Notes: generated by a model not told the origin, from the letters alone. A stretch of DNA of 64,000 bases from Adhaeribacter swui (GCF_014217805.1 NZ_CP055156.1:1364001-1428000), one strand, 5' to 3'. Shown: positions 47,528-56,979, counted from the first letter of the stretch. Program-made: numbers and translations.

Positions 47528-47659
47528 TTTTTAAATTTTTGTGCTCTCTTACTATTATGATCAGGGTTTACTTTATCCTGAAATAGCGCAATTTATTTTT
47601 AATTAAGTTTATTGGTATGCCCCCACCCGGGTAATCCCAATAGCTTTTATTATGCTATT

Positions 47660-50092
47660 ATGCCTAAATTAATACTGTACATCTTATTCTTTATTGCAGC
47701 CGTTCCAGCTCTGGCGCAAAATACTTTAACCGGAAAAGTGATAGACCAAGCTACTCAGGAACCTTTAATTGGAGCTACGGTTTACCTGCCCGACCTGCGA
47801 AGGGGAGCTGCCTCCAATTCCACCGGAGATTTTCAAATCCGGAATTTACCCCAAGGCCGGTTTCTGGTGCAAATTAGTTATGTAGGGTTCGTTACCACGG
47901 CCCGTTCTATTACCATTAACGGCGACACCAAAATAAACTTTCCGCTTTCTTCTTCCGCTACCGAAATAAATACCGTAATTATTACTGGTGTTTCGGCTTC
48001 CACGGAAATGCGCCGCAATCCGGTACCTACTTCGGTTATCAACAGCCAACAATTAAATCAGCGTTCGGCCAGTAACATTATTGATGCCATTGCCCATGCG
48101 CCGGGCATTTCTCAAATTTCTACCGGGGCTGCTATTTCTAAGCCGGTAATCCGGGGCTTGAGCGCGAACCGGGTTGTAACTTTAAACAATGGCATGCGGC
48201 AGGAAGGCCAGCAATGGGGCGATGAACACGGCATTGAAATTGACGAAGCTTCGGTGGATCGGGCCGAAATAGTAAAAGGCCCCGGCAGTATAATGTATGG
48301 CTCCGATGCCATGGCCGGCGTTATTAATTTTATTGCCGCCGACCCCGTAGAAGAAGGTAGAATAGTAAGTAGTTTGACTTCGGGATATCAAACCAACAAC
48401 CGGTTACAAACTTATTCTCTTTTTAATGCGGGCAATATCAACGGTTTTAACTGGCAGGCGCGTTTAAGCAGCAAACAAGCCGGCAATTATCGGAACCGGT
48501 ACGATGGCCCGGTTTATAATTCGGGTTTTAACGAGTTAAATGGCAGTGGCTATATTGGCTTAAACAAAAGCTGGGGCTTTTCGCATTTAAATTTTAGTTC
48601 TTTTAACCAGGAAATAGGTTTAGTAGAAGGAGAACGCGACGAAAATGGAAATTTTTTAAAAATTTGGCCTGAATCGGATTCAACTACCACAGAGCTACCA
48701 GTAACTCCCGCCGATTTAAAAGGTTATCACCTGGATATTCCCAGGCAAAGCATCAACCATCGGCGTATTGCCTTGCAAAACAACTTTATTCTGGGAGCTT
48801 CCAGGCTAGCCGTTAACGTAGATTATCAGCAAAACTTACGCAAAGAATACGGCAATGCGCTGGATGAGAATGAAAAATCGTTGTTTTTTGACTTACAAAC
48901 GGTTAGTTACGATGCCAAATACTTTTTACCGGAAGTAAATGGTTGGGAAACTACTTTTGGCCTCAGCGGCATGCAGCAGCGCAACAAAAACAAAGGCATA
49001 GAATTTTTAATACCGGAATACCGCTTACAAGACGCTGGCGTATTTGGCTTTACTAAAAAAACCTTTGGCCATTTAAATATAAGCGGCGGTTTACGCTTCG
49101 ACCAGCGTTGGCTTACCGCCGATGCACTTTATTTAAATGAAAACGAAGTTCCCGTACCTAATTCTACTGATGCTAGCTTTATTAAGTTTATGGGCTTTAA
49201 AACCAATTTTTCTAATATCTCCGGTAGTTTAGGTGGCACTTACGATTTTTCCGAAAAAGTTTCGGTAAAGTTAAACGCAGCCCGTGGTTTTCGAGCGCCT
49301 AATATCTCGGAGCTAGCTTCTAACGGCATTCACGAAGGCACCATCCGGTACGAAGTAGGTAATTCAAATTTAAACCCGGAAACCAGTTTGCAAGTAGATG
49401 CCGGCATTAACGCAAACACCGAACACGTAACACTGGGCTTAAGCGGGTTTTATAATGCCGTGCAGCACTACATATTTGCCGAAAAATTAACCAGCGCCTT
49501 TGGCGGCGATTCGCTGAGCGGCGATCCAAATGATTTAGCGGCTACTTTTAAATACGTACAAGGCAATGCCCGCTTAGTTGGCGGCGAAGTAAGTTTAGAT
49601 ATTCACCCGCACCCCTTGGATTGGCTACACTTCGAAAATTCTTTTTCGCTGGTGCGGGGCACACAAGCCAACCAACCCGATTCTACCAAATACCTGACTT
49701 TTATTCCGGCACCGCGGTTAGTATCCGAACTTCGGGTAAATTTAAAAAAGTTTAGCTCTGTATTTCGTAATATCTTTGCCCGGTTAGAGTTAGAACATAA
49801 TTTCCGGCAAAATCGCTTTTATAGGGCATACGGCACCGAAACCGCTACCCCAGCTTATACGCTGCTGAACGGCGGCTTGGGCGCCGACATAACCAACGGG
49901 AAGCGAACTTTAGCTACGCTTTATTTTACAGTAAGTAATTTATTTGATGTGGCCTACCAAAACCATTTAAGCCGATTAAAATACGCCGCAGTAAACGAGG
50001 CTACCAACCGGCGGGGAGTTTATAACATAGGCCGCAACTTTGGCCTGCGTTTACATATACCCGTATCTTTCACCATCCATCACCCAAAATAA
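47660..50092 (+). CDS. TonB-dependent receptor, metal-uptake type
   Basis: 810 residues from MPKLILYILFFIAAVPALAQ (signal peptide); an earlier in-frame ATG adds 16 residues before the signal and was rejected. A CarboxypepD_reg-like domain (GKVIDQATQEPLIGATVYLPD) is followed by the plug (PTSVINSQQLNQRSASNIIDAIAHAPGISQIS, VIRGLSANRVVTLNNGMRQEGQQWGDEHG) and a 22-strand barrel with aromatic C-terminal residues. The GLSANRV...WGDEHG stretch resembles ZnuD/heavy-metal receptors. It imports a ligand across the outer membrane using TonB energy; zinc or copper is likely by context, not proven. Confidence 0.87.
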   Translation: MPKLILYILFFIAAVPALAQNTLTGKVIDQATQEPLIGATVYLPDLRRGAASNSTGDFQIRNLPQGRFLVQISYVGFVTTARSITINGDTKINFPLSSSATEINTVIITGVSASTEMRRNPVPTSVINSQQLNQRSASNIIDAIAHAPGISQISTGAAISKPVIRGLSANRVVTLNNGMRQEGQQWGDEHGIEIDEASVDRAEIVKGPGSIMYGSDAMAGVINFIAADPVEEGRIVSSLTSGYQTNNRLQTYSLFNAGNINGFNWQARLSSKQAGNYRNRYDGPVYNSGFNELNGSGYIGLNKSWGFSHLNFSSFNQEIGLVEGERDENGNFLKIWPESDSTTTELPVTPADLKGYHLDIPRQSINHRRIALQNNFILGASRLAVNVDYQQNLRKEYGNALDENEKSLFFDLQTVSYDAKYFLPEVNGWETTFGLSGMQQRNKNKGIEFLIPEYRLQDAGVFGFTKKTFGHLNISGGLRFDQRWLTADALYLNENEVPVPNSTDASFIKFMGFKTNFSNISGSLGGTYDFSEKVSVKLNAARGFRAPNISELASNGIHEGTIRYEVGNSNLNPETSLQVDAGINANTEHVTLGLSGFYNAVQHYIFAEKLTSAFGGDSLSGDPNDLAATFKYVQGNARLVGGEVSLDIHPHPLDWLHFENSFSLVRGTQANQPDSTKYLTFIPAPRLVSELRVNLKKFSSVFRNIFARLELEHNFRQNRFYRAYGTETATPAYTLLNGGLGADITNGKRTLATLYFTVSNLFDVAYQNHLSRLKYAAVNEATNRRGVYNIGRNFGLRLHIPVSFTIHHPK

Positions 50093-50164
50093 ATATTCCG
50101 GAGAGTTCTTTCGGAAATAACAAGCTGATTAAACAGGATTTTTAAAAATAGAAGTAAATAAAAA

Positions 50165-50183
50165 AGCAGCCCAAGGGGCTGCT
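50165..50183 (+). terminator. Short terminator after the TonB receptor; start of a gene-free gap
   Basis: AGCAGCCC-AAG-GGGCTGCT is a perfect 8-bp stem with a 3-nt loop preceded by an A-run and followed by CCTTTAT. The remaining stretch to about 50600 is AT-rich and I see no gene, tRNA or repeat in it. Confidence 0.75.
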
Positions 50184-50602
50184 CCTTTATAGTATACTTA
50201 TTGGTTGTTGTTACTATTTTAAATGGTTCTTAAAAGTACTAATTTGCCTTTATCAAAACCAGGAAAATACAATATTTTTAAAAATTTAATAACTTTTGCA
50301 AATATTATAAGTGCGTGAATGTTAACAAGTAAAACAGCTCTAAACAGAACTTAATTTAATTATTTATAAAATTATTTCACTATTCAAGTAAAACCCGCTT
50401 TGGTGTTGCGTTTGTTTTTAATTGATATACAAATATAAAGTAAATCAGATGTTTGTAAACTATTTTTCGACGAACACCTAGTCTAGCCTGTTTAACTTAG
50501 CCCGCCACACGTTTAATATAAATTAATATATATTTATTTACCTTTTTTCAGTACTAAGTTCCAGACCATTTTTTGGGTACATCGTTTAAGGAATAAAATT
50601 GT

Positions 50603-50610
50603 TATTTTTG
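50603..50610 (+). promoter_or_regulatory. Candidate -7 element next to the DUF4286 start (TATTTTTG)
   Basis: TATTTTTG fits TAnnTTTG and ends three bases before the ATG, which again would imply a leaderless transcript. A TTTTG is 27 nt upstream, longer than the usual spacing, so this is tentative. Confidence 0.35.
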
Positions 50611-50613
50611 TAC

Positions 50614-50922
50614 ATGATTTTATATAATGTAACCATAAATATTGATAACAGTGTAGCTGAAGATTGGCTGACCTGGATGAAAGAAGTACATATTCCGGAA
50701 GTAATGGCCACTACCTATTTTATCAAGTATCAGGTTTGTAAAATGCTTACCGAGTACGAAGATAATGGCGGTACCACTTACGCGGTGCAGTACTTTGCGC
50801 GCCACATGCAAGACCTGGAAGAATACCAACGCGATTTTGAAGCTGATCTACAGAAAAAACACCACGCCCGGTACCCAAATAAATACGTTACCTTCCACTC
50901 TATTCTGGAAGTGATGGATTAA
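50614..50922 (+). CDS. DUF4286 family protein
   Basis: 102 residues from MILYNVTINIDNSVAEDWLTWMKEVHIPEVM, the DUF4286 N-terminus. A TTG-initiated extension of five residues was rejected since it precedes or overlaps the -7 element. The compact alpha/beta fold resembles ferredoxin-like stress or dimeric barrel proteins. Function unknown. No signal peptide. Monocistronic, with a hairpin after it. Confidence 0.88.
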   Translation: MILYNVTINIDNSVAEDWLTWMKEVHIPEVMATTYFIKYQVCKMLTEYEDNGGTTYAVQYFARHMQDLEEYQRDFEADLQKKHHARYPNKYVTFHSILEVMD

Positions 50923-50933
50923 AGTTGCAGTTA

Positions 50934-50989
50934 TATAAAAGTTAGAAATTTTAATTTTTAACTTTTATAACTTTTAAAGTTTTTTTTTT
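50934..50989. terminator. Bidirectional stem-loop between DUF4286 and the GNAT gene
   Basis: TATAAAAGTTA and TAACTTTTATA form an 11-bp stem with a 14-nt loop that can pair further (AAATT/AATTT). A run of at least nine T follows on the plus strand. AT-only, so a weak hairpin, but well placed between convergent genes. Confidence 0.55.
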
Positions 50990-51471
50990 CAAGCGTTTGC
51001 AGCCACGTAAGCAGCAATCTCTTCGGCAGTCATATTGCAGTTTATCCACTCCGGATCCAGGTTGGCGTTTAAACTGCGGTAAAATTTAATGGCGGGTTCG
51101 TTCCATTCCAGTACTTGCCACTTTAAGCGTTGCACTTTAAGCTCTAAGGCGCGCTGGGCAAAAGCGTAAAATAACTTTTTGCCGATGCCGTACCGGCGGT
51201 AGGTTTCGGTAATTACTAAATCTTCCAGATATAACATCCGGCCCTTCCAAGTAGAATAGGCCATGTAATACAAGCAAAGCCCCACAATGGTATTATCAAC
51301 TTCGGCCACCATAAATTCAAAAACCGGATTGGGGCCAAAACCATCTTCCTGCATAGCCGATAGGGTGTTAGTTACTTCTTCGGGAGCCTTTTCGTAAACG
51401 GCCAGTTCCTGAATTAAAGCGTAAACCTGCGGCAAATCATTTAAATTGCCCCGGCGAATAGCGATATTCAT
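50989..51471 (-). CDS. GNAT family N-acetyltransferase (diamine-type)
   Basis: 160 residues with the full GNAT fold. IRRGNLNDLPQVYALIQELAVYEKAPEEV is the start seen in spermidine/diamine acetyltransferase-like proteins. The acetyl-CoA pyrophosphate loop is RRYGIGKKLF (Q/RxxGxG/A), preceded by MLYLEDLVITETY and followed by LKWQVLEWNEPAIKFYRSL. It acetylates a small amine; the substrate is not defined. Confidence 0.9.
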   Translation of the reverse strand: MNIAIRRGNLNDLPQVYALIQELAVYEKAPEEVTNTLSAMQEDGFGPNPVFEFMVAEVDNTIVGLCLYYMAYSTWKGRMLYLEDLVITETYRRYGIGKKLFYAFAQRALELKVQRLKWQVLEWNEPAIKFYRSLNANLDPEWINCNMTAEEIAAYVAANA

Positions 51472-51604
51472 GCTTAGTAAATTTGTTGTGGGGGCAAGTT
51501 AAGTGATTAACCCTAATAACAAAAGTTACCGCCTAGCAAGAACTTATAGCCAGTGGTTAGATTACTTACAAATGGCAATTATGAAGCGTAATTCAATTTT
51601 AATA

Positions 51605-51799
51605 CTACAACTTTTCTTGTTGCAGGTTACGCCGGTAAATGCGGGGTTGTTCCGGGGCGGCGAGCACGTAAAAAAGTACGCCAAATAAAGAGGTAACTAA
51701 ACATACTTGTTCTTCGGGTAATATAAATACCCAGATTAAGATTCCACCTATTACTAACAGGCCAGAAAATAAATATATTAGAGTAGCAGTTAGTTTCAT
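51605..51799 (-). CDS. Small two-helix membrane protein
   Basis: 64 residues: MKLTATLIYLFSGLLVIGGILIWVFIL is one helix, followed by CLVTSLFGVLFYVLAA as a second and a basic tail (RIYRRNLQQEKL). No recognised family. The ATG lies two bases beyond a 25-bp perfect inverted repeat, which may control its translation. The opposite strand also has an open frame here, without a membrane or domain pattern, which I take to be a shadow. Confidence 0.5.
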   Translation of the reverse strand: MKLTATLIYLFSGLLVIGGILIWVFILPEEQVCLVTSLFGVLFYVLAAPEQPRIYRRNLQQEKL

Positions 51800-51801
51800 A
51801 A

Positions 51802-51860
51802 GCGTAATATTAATTATGAATTAAATATAGCGATAATTTAATTCATAATTAATATTACGC
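51802..51860 (-). promoter_or_regulatory. 25-bp perfect inverted repeat before the small membrane gene
   Basis: The arms (51802-51826 and 51836-51860) are exact inverted copies, beginning GCGTAATATTAATTATG on one side, with a 9-nt loop. It is 18 nt past the prolyl oligopeptidase stop and two bases before the small-protein ATG. In RNA it would form a long AT-rich hairpin right at the start codon; it may terminate the upstream gene, stabilise its 3' end, or mask translation initiation. Confidence 0.6.
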
Positions 51861-51878
51861 AAAAAAATATTAAAATTA

Positions 51879-54092
51879 TTACACTTTTTTACCTGTATAA
51901 GGATTAATACCCATGTTATGGTAAATAAAAGCCCAAGTATCGGTGGCTTCATTTATCAGTAAAGATGTAGCCTTACCTGCGCCATGACCGGCATTTACGT
52001 CTACCCGGATTATATACGGATTGGGCCCAGCGCCTTTTTCCTGCAAGGTGGCAATGTATTTAAAAGAATGCGCCGGCACTACCCGGTCGTCGTGGTCGGC
52101 GGTGGTAACGAGGGTAGCCGGATAACTTACTCCTTCTTTGATATTATGCAGCGGCGAAATAGCCAGTAAATTTTTAAATTGATCCGGGTTATCACTGGAA
52201 CCGTATTCTTCTACCCAGGCCCAACCAATGGTAAATTTATGAAACCGCAACATATCCATAACACCTACCGCCGGAATAGCTACCTTAAATAACTCGGGTC
52301 GTTGATTACTAACCGCACCCACTAATAAACCACCGTTAGAGCCGCCCGCAATAGCTAAACGGTTAGGACTCGTATACTTCTCGTTAATTAAATATTCGGC
52401 GGCCGCTATAAAATCATCGAATACGTTTTGCTTGTTGGGCGTCATGCCCGCTTTGTGCCAATCTTCACCAAACTCTCCCCCACCCCGCAGGTTCGGAATA
52501 GCCAGTACTCCGTTGTTTTCGAGCCACAACATGCGCGAAATACTAAAACTAGGTAACAGCGAAACATTAAAGCCGCCGTAACCATACAAGTAAGTTGGGT
52601 TTTTACCATCTAGGGTTAAGCCTTTTTTGTGCACAATAAACATGGGTATTTTGGTACCATCTTTACTGGTATAAAATATTTGCTTGGTTTCGTAGCCATC
52701 CATTTGCACCGCTACCTGGGGCTTGCGGTATAACTCCGATTTATTAGTAGCAACCGTATAGCGGTAAATGGTGCTTGGATATGTAAAAGAGTTAAACGTG
52801 TAGAAAATTTCTTTATCGGTTTTCTTACCTTTAAAACCAGTTACGGTGCCCAGAGTGGGTAATTTTACCTGATTTAATAGTTTACCTTTGGTATCGTGCA
52901 CTAACAAGTGGCTGGACGCATTGCGCATGTAGGTAACCAATAATTTATTGTTTACCAGCGACACCTCATCCATTACATTATCAGATTCTTTAATTACAAC
53001 CTTCCAGTTATCGGGCTGCGGCTTTTCAGGGTTAATAAGTACCAGTTGGTAATGGGGCGCATTCTTGTTCGTCCGGACTAATAACCGATCACCTAAGTTT
53101 TCGACCAGCACGTATTCGGCTTCAAAATTATCTATTAAAGGCTTTATCTCTGATTTTTCGTCCGTTAAGTCTTTATAAAATAAAGCATTGATGGAACTGG
53201 CTCCTTCGGTAGCGCTAATAATTAAAAAACGCTCATCTTCAGTAGTTTGGGCGTAAAACAACCGGTTCGGGTGGTTTTTATCTTCGTAAATTAACTGATC
53301 CTCGGCTTGCGTGGTGCCAACTTTGTGGTAGTATACTTTATGGTTTTCGTTTTTATTGGCCATTTTGGAGCCGGTCTTGGGCTCGTCGTAGCGGCTATAA
53401 TAAAAGCCATCTTTAAACCAGGCCGCGTCCGAAAACTTAATCCATTGTAGCGAATCAGCGAGTTTTTTCTTAGTAGCCGTTTCCATAACGTAGAACTCGT
53501 TCCAGTCGGAGCCACCGCCGGAAGTGCCATAAGCCATGTACTCACCATTTGCCGAAAAACTGATGGTGCTAATAGCCGTGGTGCCATCGCTGGAGAGTTT
53601 GTTCGGGTCCAGAAAAACGGAAGGTGCCCCTTTTAAACCATCTTGCACGTACAGTACTTTCTGATTCTGCAAACCATTATTTTTAAAAAAATAATATTTC
53701 CCACCTTCTTTAAAAGGCGCTTCAAACTTGGGGTAGTTCCAGATTTTAGTGAGCCGTTGTTTAATCTTTTGCCGGAACGGAATTTTATCTAAATAGCCGA
53801 AAGTCAATTCGTTTTGCCCCGACACCCATTCTTTTACTACTTTGGCGGTATCATTTTCCAGCCAACGGTACGGATCGGCAACGGATGTGCCATGGTAATT
53901 ATCGACCTGATTTACTTTAGCGCTAACAGAATGCGGAAAACTTAACTTGCGCATGGGTTCGCTTACTTCCTGCGCGGGAGTTTCGGTAACCATTTCGGTT
54001 TTTGTTGTAGTTGGATTATTATTTTCAGAAGATTTGCAAGCAGTTAGCAGACCAAAACCACTAACCAACATAACTAAAGCTTTTTTATTCAT
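51879..54092 (-). CDS. Prolyl oligopeptidase family serine peptidase (lipoprotein)
   Basis: 737 residues. Lipoprotein leader (MNKKALVMLVSGFGLLTAC, Cys19) and a short linker, then the seven-bladed propeller (FPHSVSAKVNQVDNYHGTSVADPYRWLENDTA is the S9A start) and an alpha/beta-hydrolase domain. The catalytic triad is Ser in AGGSNGGLL, Asp in TADHDDRVV and His in VNAGHGAGK. It cleaves proline-containing peptides up to about 30 residues in the periplasm or at the surface. It is downstream of the ZorB-like gene on the same strand, separated by 167 nt; I see no functional link. Confidence 0.93.
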   Translation of the reverse strand: MNKKALVMLVSGFGLLTACKSSENNNPTTTKTEMVTETPAQEVSEPMRKLSFPHSVSAKVNQVDNYHGTSVADPYRWLENDTAKVVKEWVSGQNELTFGYLDKIPFRQKIKQRLTKIWNYPKFEAPFKEGGKYYFFKNNGLQNQKVLYVQDGLKGAPSVFLDPNKLSSDGTTAISTISFSANGEYMAYGTSGGGSDWNEFYVMETATKKKLADSLQWIKFSDAAWFKDGFYYSRYDEPKTGSKMANKNENHKVYYHKVGTTQAEDQLIYEDKNHPNRLFYAQTTEDERFLIISATEGASSINALFYKDLTDEKSEIKPLIDNFEAEYVLVENLGDRLLVRTNKNAPHYQLVLINPEKPQPDNWKVVIKESDNVMDEVSLVNNKLLVTYMRNASSHLLVHDTKGKLLNQVKLPTLGTVTGFKGKKTDKEIFYTFNSFTYPSTIYRYTVATNKSELYRKPQVAVQMDGYETKQIFYTSKDGTKIPMFIVHKKGLTLDGKNPTYLYGYGGFNVSLLPSFSISRMLWLENNGVLAIPNLRGGGEFGEDWHKAGMTPNKQNVFDDFIAAAEYLINEKYTSPNRLAIAGGSNGGLLVGAVSNQRPELFKVAIPAVGVMDMLRFHKFTIGWAWVEEYGSSDNPDQFKNLLAISPLHNIKEGVSYPATLVTTADHDDRVVPAHSFKYIATLQEKGAGPNPYIIRVDVNAGHGAGKATSLLINEATDTWAFIYHNMGINPYTGKKV

Positions 54093-54259
54093 AACTCGAT
54101 CATCATAGTACCACGGCTATTTGTAAATAACGAAAATTACAGCAAGAAAGTGAAGAATACGAACGAATTTACTAAGCTAAATTTACCCGTGATTTTTACC
54201 GGAACAGTGGGCTTTACTTACGCCAGTGCTGCGCTGCTTTGTTTTCTTGTTCAATAATT

Positions 54260-54919
54260 TTAAGGCGTAGTGCTAACAACAGTACGTTCAATTTTTCCGA
54301 TTTTTGGTATTACCTGAATTAAAAATCGTTTGTTATCGTACTCACGCTTGTTTTTGTAACGGCCAGTACCGTAAAAACCGCTGCCCGCAATAATTACTTC
54401 AAACCTTTTTTCATCGAAATTAATATTGCGGCTCTGCCATAAATTTAGCAGCGCTAATGCCCGATTATAACTCAACTGGTAACCGTAATCGCGTTGCCGG
54501 ATATGAAAGGAAGGATCGTAGGGGTCGCGGGCGGCCATGCCCTCAATAATTACCAGGTATTTTACACCTTGGTCTTGCTTAATATCGTCGATGATCTTTT
54601 TTAAAGTTAAGCCAGCCGCGTATAAATCTTTTTTGTCGGCTTCTTTAATTACCCAGCTGTTCGGATCAAACTTGGTTTGTACTTTTAATTCGTGGCGTTT
54701 ATTTACCGGATCGAATTTAAAATATTTGCCTTCCAAACCTTTTAAGGCCGCTTCAATTTCCCGGATTTTATTGAGTTGCTCTACCTGCACCAACAGCTCG
54801 CTTTCTTTATCCCGGAACAGTTTATAGCTAAGCACAAACAGCACGAGCATAACAATGAACAAACTAGTCATTAAATCCACGTAGCTGGGCCAGAAAAAGT
54901 CTTCTTTATTGTTGTTCAA
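54260..54919 (-). CDS. MotB/ZorB-like OmpA-domain membrane protein
   Basis: 219 residues. One N-terminal helix in FFWPSYVDLMTSLFIVMLVLFV (8-29) with D15, at the position of the proton-path Asp in MotB/ZorB/TolR partners. A coiled linker (FRDKESELLVQVEQLNKIREIEAALKGLEG) leads to a periplasmic OmpA-like domain: KYLVIIEGMAARDPYD and the GYQLSYNRALALLNLW block (the RA of NxxLSxxRA). It should anchor the channel to peptidoglycan. The FWPSYVDLMT segment is close to ZorB of Zorya antiphage systems. Follows the MotA-like gene by about 160 nt containing repeats. Confidence 0.83.
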   Translation of the reverse strand: MNNNKEDFFWPSYVDLMTSLFIVMLVLFVLSYKLFRDKESELLVQVEQLNKIREIEAALKGLEGKYFKFDPVNKRHELKVQTKFDPNSWVIKEADKKDLYAAGLTLKKIIDDIKQDQGVKYLVIIEGMAARDPYDPSFHIRQRDYGYQLSYNRALALLNLWQSRNINFDEKRFEVIIAGSGFYGTGRYKNKREYDNKRFLIQVIPKIGKIERTVVSTTP

Positions 54920-54930
54920 GAATGGTTAAA

Positions 54931-55053
54931 AAGTTAGAAGGTTTAAAAGTTACAAGTTGCAGGTTGCAGGTTGCAAGTTAGAAGGTTGTATAATTTATCT
55001 GTAAACGGTACTTGGCATATTAAATTTAAGCTCCCCTCCTAAGATGCGGAGGG
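54931..55053. repeat. Direct repeats and a CCCTCC palindrome in the zorA-like/zorB-like gap
   Basis: AAGTTAGAAGGTT occurs at 54931-54943 and 54975-54987, with three tandem AAGTTGC/AGGTTGC units between. At 55034-55053 CCCTCC and GGAGGG pair around 8 nt, within CTCCCCTCCT, the same motif as the palindromes near the DUF559 gene at 62.3-62.8 kb. This is a composite of short dispersed repeats, not a gene. Confidence 0.55.
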
Positions 55054-55082
55054 ACATTTGATTTACCAGTGTTTTAATCCTT

Positions 55083-56810
55083 TTACTTAAACATCCGATC
55101 CATCAGCTTTTTCAGCATGCCGGGTTGCGTTACTTTATCCAGGTTTTGGTTCATGTATTCGAGTTGCCGCAACAGGCGCGTTTGGGTGTCGGCATCGCGG
55201 TCCATTTTCTGAAGTAATGTGCGTTGAGTTTGGCTTATTTCGCGGCTGATCTCGTCTTGCTGCGTATTTAAGCGTTTAAAAGGCTCCAGGTACTGCACTA
55301 CGCGTTCGTAAATATTGTCTCGGTTTAAGGCTTCGAAATGACTGGACCAGCGTTCGTAGGCATTTTGGGCATCTTTTTCTAAATAACGCATACGGGCATC
55401 CATCAGCTCGGTTAAACGGCCGGCCGCCTGGTCGAAGTACTGTTCTATTTTGGCCGAAATATCATTCATTTCTTTTTCGTGGGTACCAAAAAAGTCAAGC
55501 TGCTTTTGAATTAAGTTGTCGTGCTGGCCAATGTATTGCCCCACCTTATTAATACCGCGCTCAAAACCCGTTAAACGGTCCAGAATACTTTGGACGGAAG
55601 CAGCGGCACCGGCACCGGCTTCTAAAGACTGATTTAAGGCTTGCTGATAACCCAAAAACTTTTGAAACTCTTCGGTGCTTTGCGTTACTTTATCAAATAC
55701 CTGCAAGCTGGCTTTGGCCATTTGGTCGTAGCCAATTTCTTCGAGTTTTTTCAAAAAATCTTTCTGCACCTCAATATTAGCCGTTATACCCGCGATAATC
55801 GGTTTAAAATCGGCTACTTTATCCAGAAACTCCCGGTTAAAAGCATCCAGCACAGCTTTTAAGCTGCTTAAGCTACCAGCCATATCGGAATGCAAACGTG
55901 GCAACAGTTGTGCCTGCAAAAAAGTATAGTAATCATTTTGGTACCGATCCCGGGTAAAGCGGGCGTTTTTAAATAAAGTATTTCCCCAAAGAGTAAGCAA
56001 TAAACCCACAAACGAACCCACCATCGCTATTACCACACCGGTGATAAAAGTTTGAATAGCCTCATTGGTAACGCCACCACCCAAAATAATACCCGACAAA
56101 CCAAAAATTACCCCCAGAAATGTACCCAGCAAACCCACGTAAAGCGGCGTGGCTATGGTTGAATTAATTTCTTTTTCCAGTACTTCTGATTGCCGTTCCG
56201 AGATATCTTTTAAAATATTAAAATCGGCGGCGGCACCTTTGTTGTTGCGCAAGTAATTGTTGGTATCATTCACAATTTCCAGGAACTCCGGCGACGGATT
56301 CTCGGCGGCAATCAAATCCAGTTCTATTTCGGGAGCAGGTTGGCTGGTGGTTGGCGGCATTACCGGGACCGCAGACGCTGCATCCGATTTAAGGCCAAGC
56401 AACTCTATTTCGTTACTACCCGCTAAATTAACCAGCCGGATGTAAGGAATAAAATACGTTTCGGCGGTAGAGGCAAAGCCATCGTAAATGGTGCGACGAA
56501 CTTCGACCTGGTCGCCGCGATTATTTAAATTAACTACCCGGTGTATTTCAGAAGGCTTATGCAAGAACAAAAACTTTTTACCTTGCTCCAGCAATTGCAG
56601 CTTTTCGGCATGCGCCGCCGATAAGTTATTCCGGATTTCCTGCACCCTGTTGCCAGCGGCATTCAGGTATTCTTTACTAATGTTTAAGCGCTGTTTATCA
56701 GGATAAAGCGAAGCAAACCGGTTGATTTTTTGCCTGTTCTGCCAAAATACATAGCCTTGCAAACAAACAATCCCGATGATGATAACGGCTTCTAAAAATA
56801 TTTCGAACAT
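55083..56810 (-). CDS. MotA/TolQ/ExbB-like channel protein with long tail (ZorA-like)
   Basis: 575 residues from the ATG at MFEIFLEAVIIIGIVCLQGYV; a GTG 12 codons earlier is less likely. One N-terminal helix (about 2-24), a cytoplasmic segment with coiled coil and a proline-rich linker (about 150-165), then two helices with the proton-channel signature ATPLYVGLLGTFLGVIFGL and ITGVVIAMVGSFVGLLLTL (about 220-280). The last 280 residues are helical (SSLKAVLDAFNREFLDKVADF ... RQLEYMNQNLDKV), much longer than MotA or TolQ but like the ZorA tail. With the MotB-like partner it should form an ion-driven inner-membrane stator whose tail reaches into the cytoplasm. Confidence 0.83.
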   Translation of the reverse strand: MFEIFLEAVIIIGIVCLQGYVFWQNRQKINRFASLYPDKQRLNISKEYLNAAGNRVQEIRNNLSAAHAEKLQLLEQGKKFLFLHKPSEIHRVVNLNNRGDQVEVRRTIYDGFASTAETYFIPYIRLVNLAGSNEIELLGLKSDAASAVPVMPPTTSQPAPEIELDLIAAENPSPEFLEIVNDTNNYLRNNKGAAADFNILKDISERQSEVLEKEINSTIATPLYVGLLGTFLGVIFGLSGIILGGGVTNEAIQTFITGVVIAMVGSFVGLLLTLWGNTLFKNARFTRDRYQNDYYTFLQAQLLPRLHSDMAGSLSSLKAVLDAFNREFLDKVADFKPIIAGITANIEVQKDFLKKLEEIGYDQMAKASLQVFDKVTQSTEEFQKFLGYQQALNQSLEAGAGAAASVQSILDRLTGFERGINKVGQYIGQHDNLIQKQLDFFGTHEKEMNDISAKIEQYFDQAAGRLTELMDARMRYLEKDAQNAYERWSSHFEALNRDNIYERVVQYLEPFKRLNTQQDEISREISQTQRTLLQKMDRDADTQTRLLRQLEYMNQNLDKVTQPGMLKKLMDRMFK

Positions 56811-56979
56811 AAAAAGGCTTACGTATAAAAAGCAATTAACCGACACACGGGCCGGTTAACCTGATATTGATTACTATGATAAGTTCCGGATGTATAAATT
56901 ATCAACTTTCCAGAATTTAAACCTATCCGGCAAACAGAAATTTTTAAATCAGCACAGTAAATTTTTAAATTTTTAAATT

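Noticed and set aside
51503-51688. Plus-strand 61-codon frame opposite the small membrane gene
   Set aside because: The minus frame has two clear membrane helices; the plus frame has none and no start context.
54931-55053. Repeats in the zorA-like/zorB-like gap considered as a CRISPR array
   Set aside because: Units are 7-13 nt, in tandem without equal spacers, and no cas genes are nearby.
54260-56810. ZorAB-like pair considered as flagellar MotAB or TolQR/ExbBD
   Set aside because: No flagellar, Tol or Exb genes nearby, the MotA-like tail is far longer than in those systems, and the neighbours are NTPases. A final decision needs a profile search.
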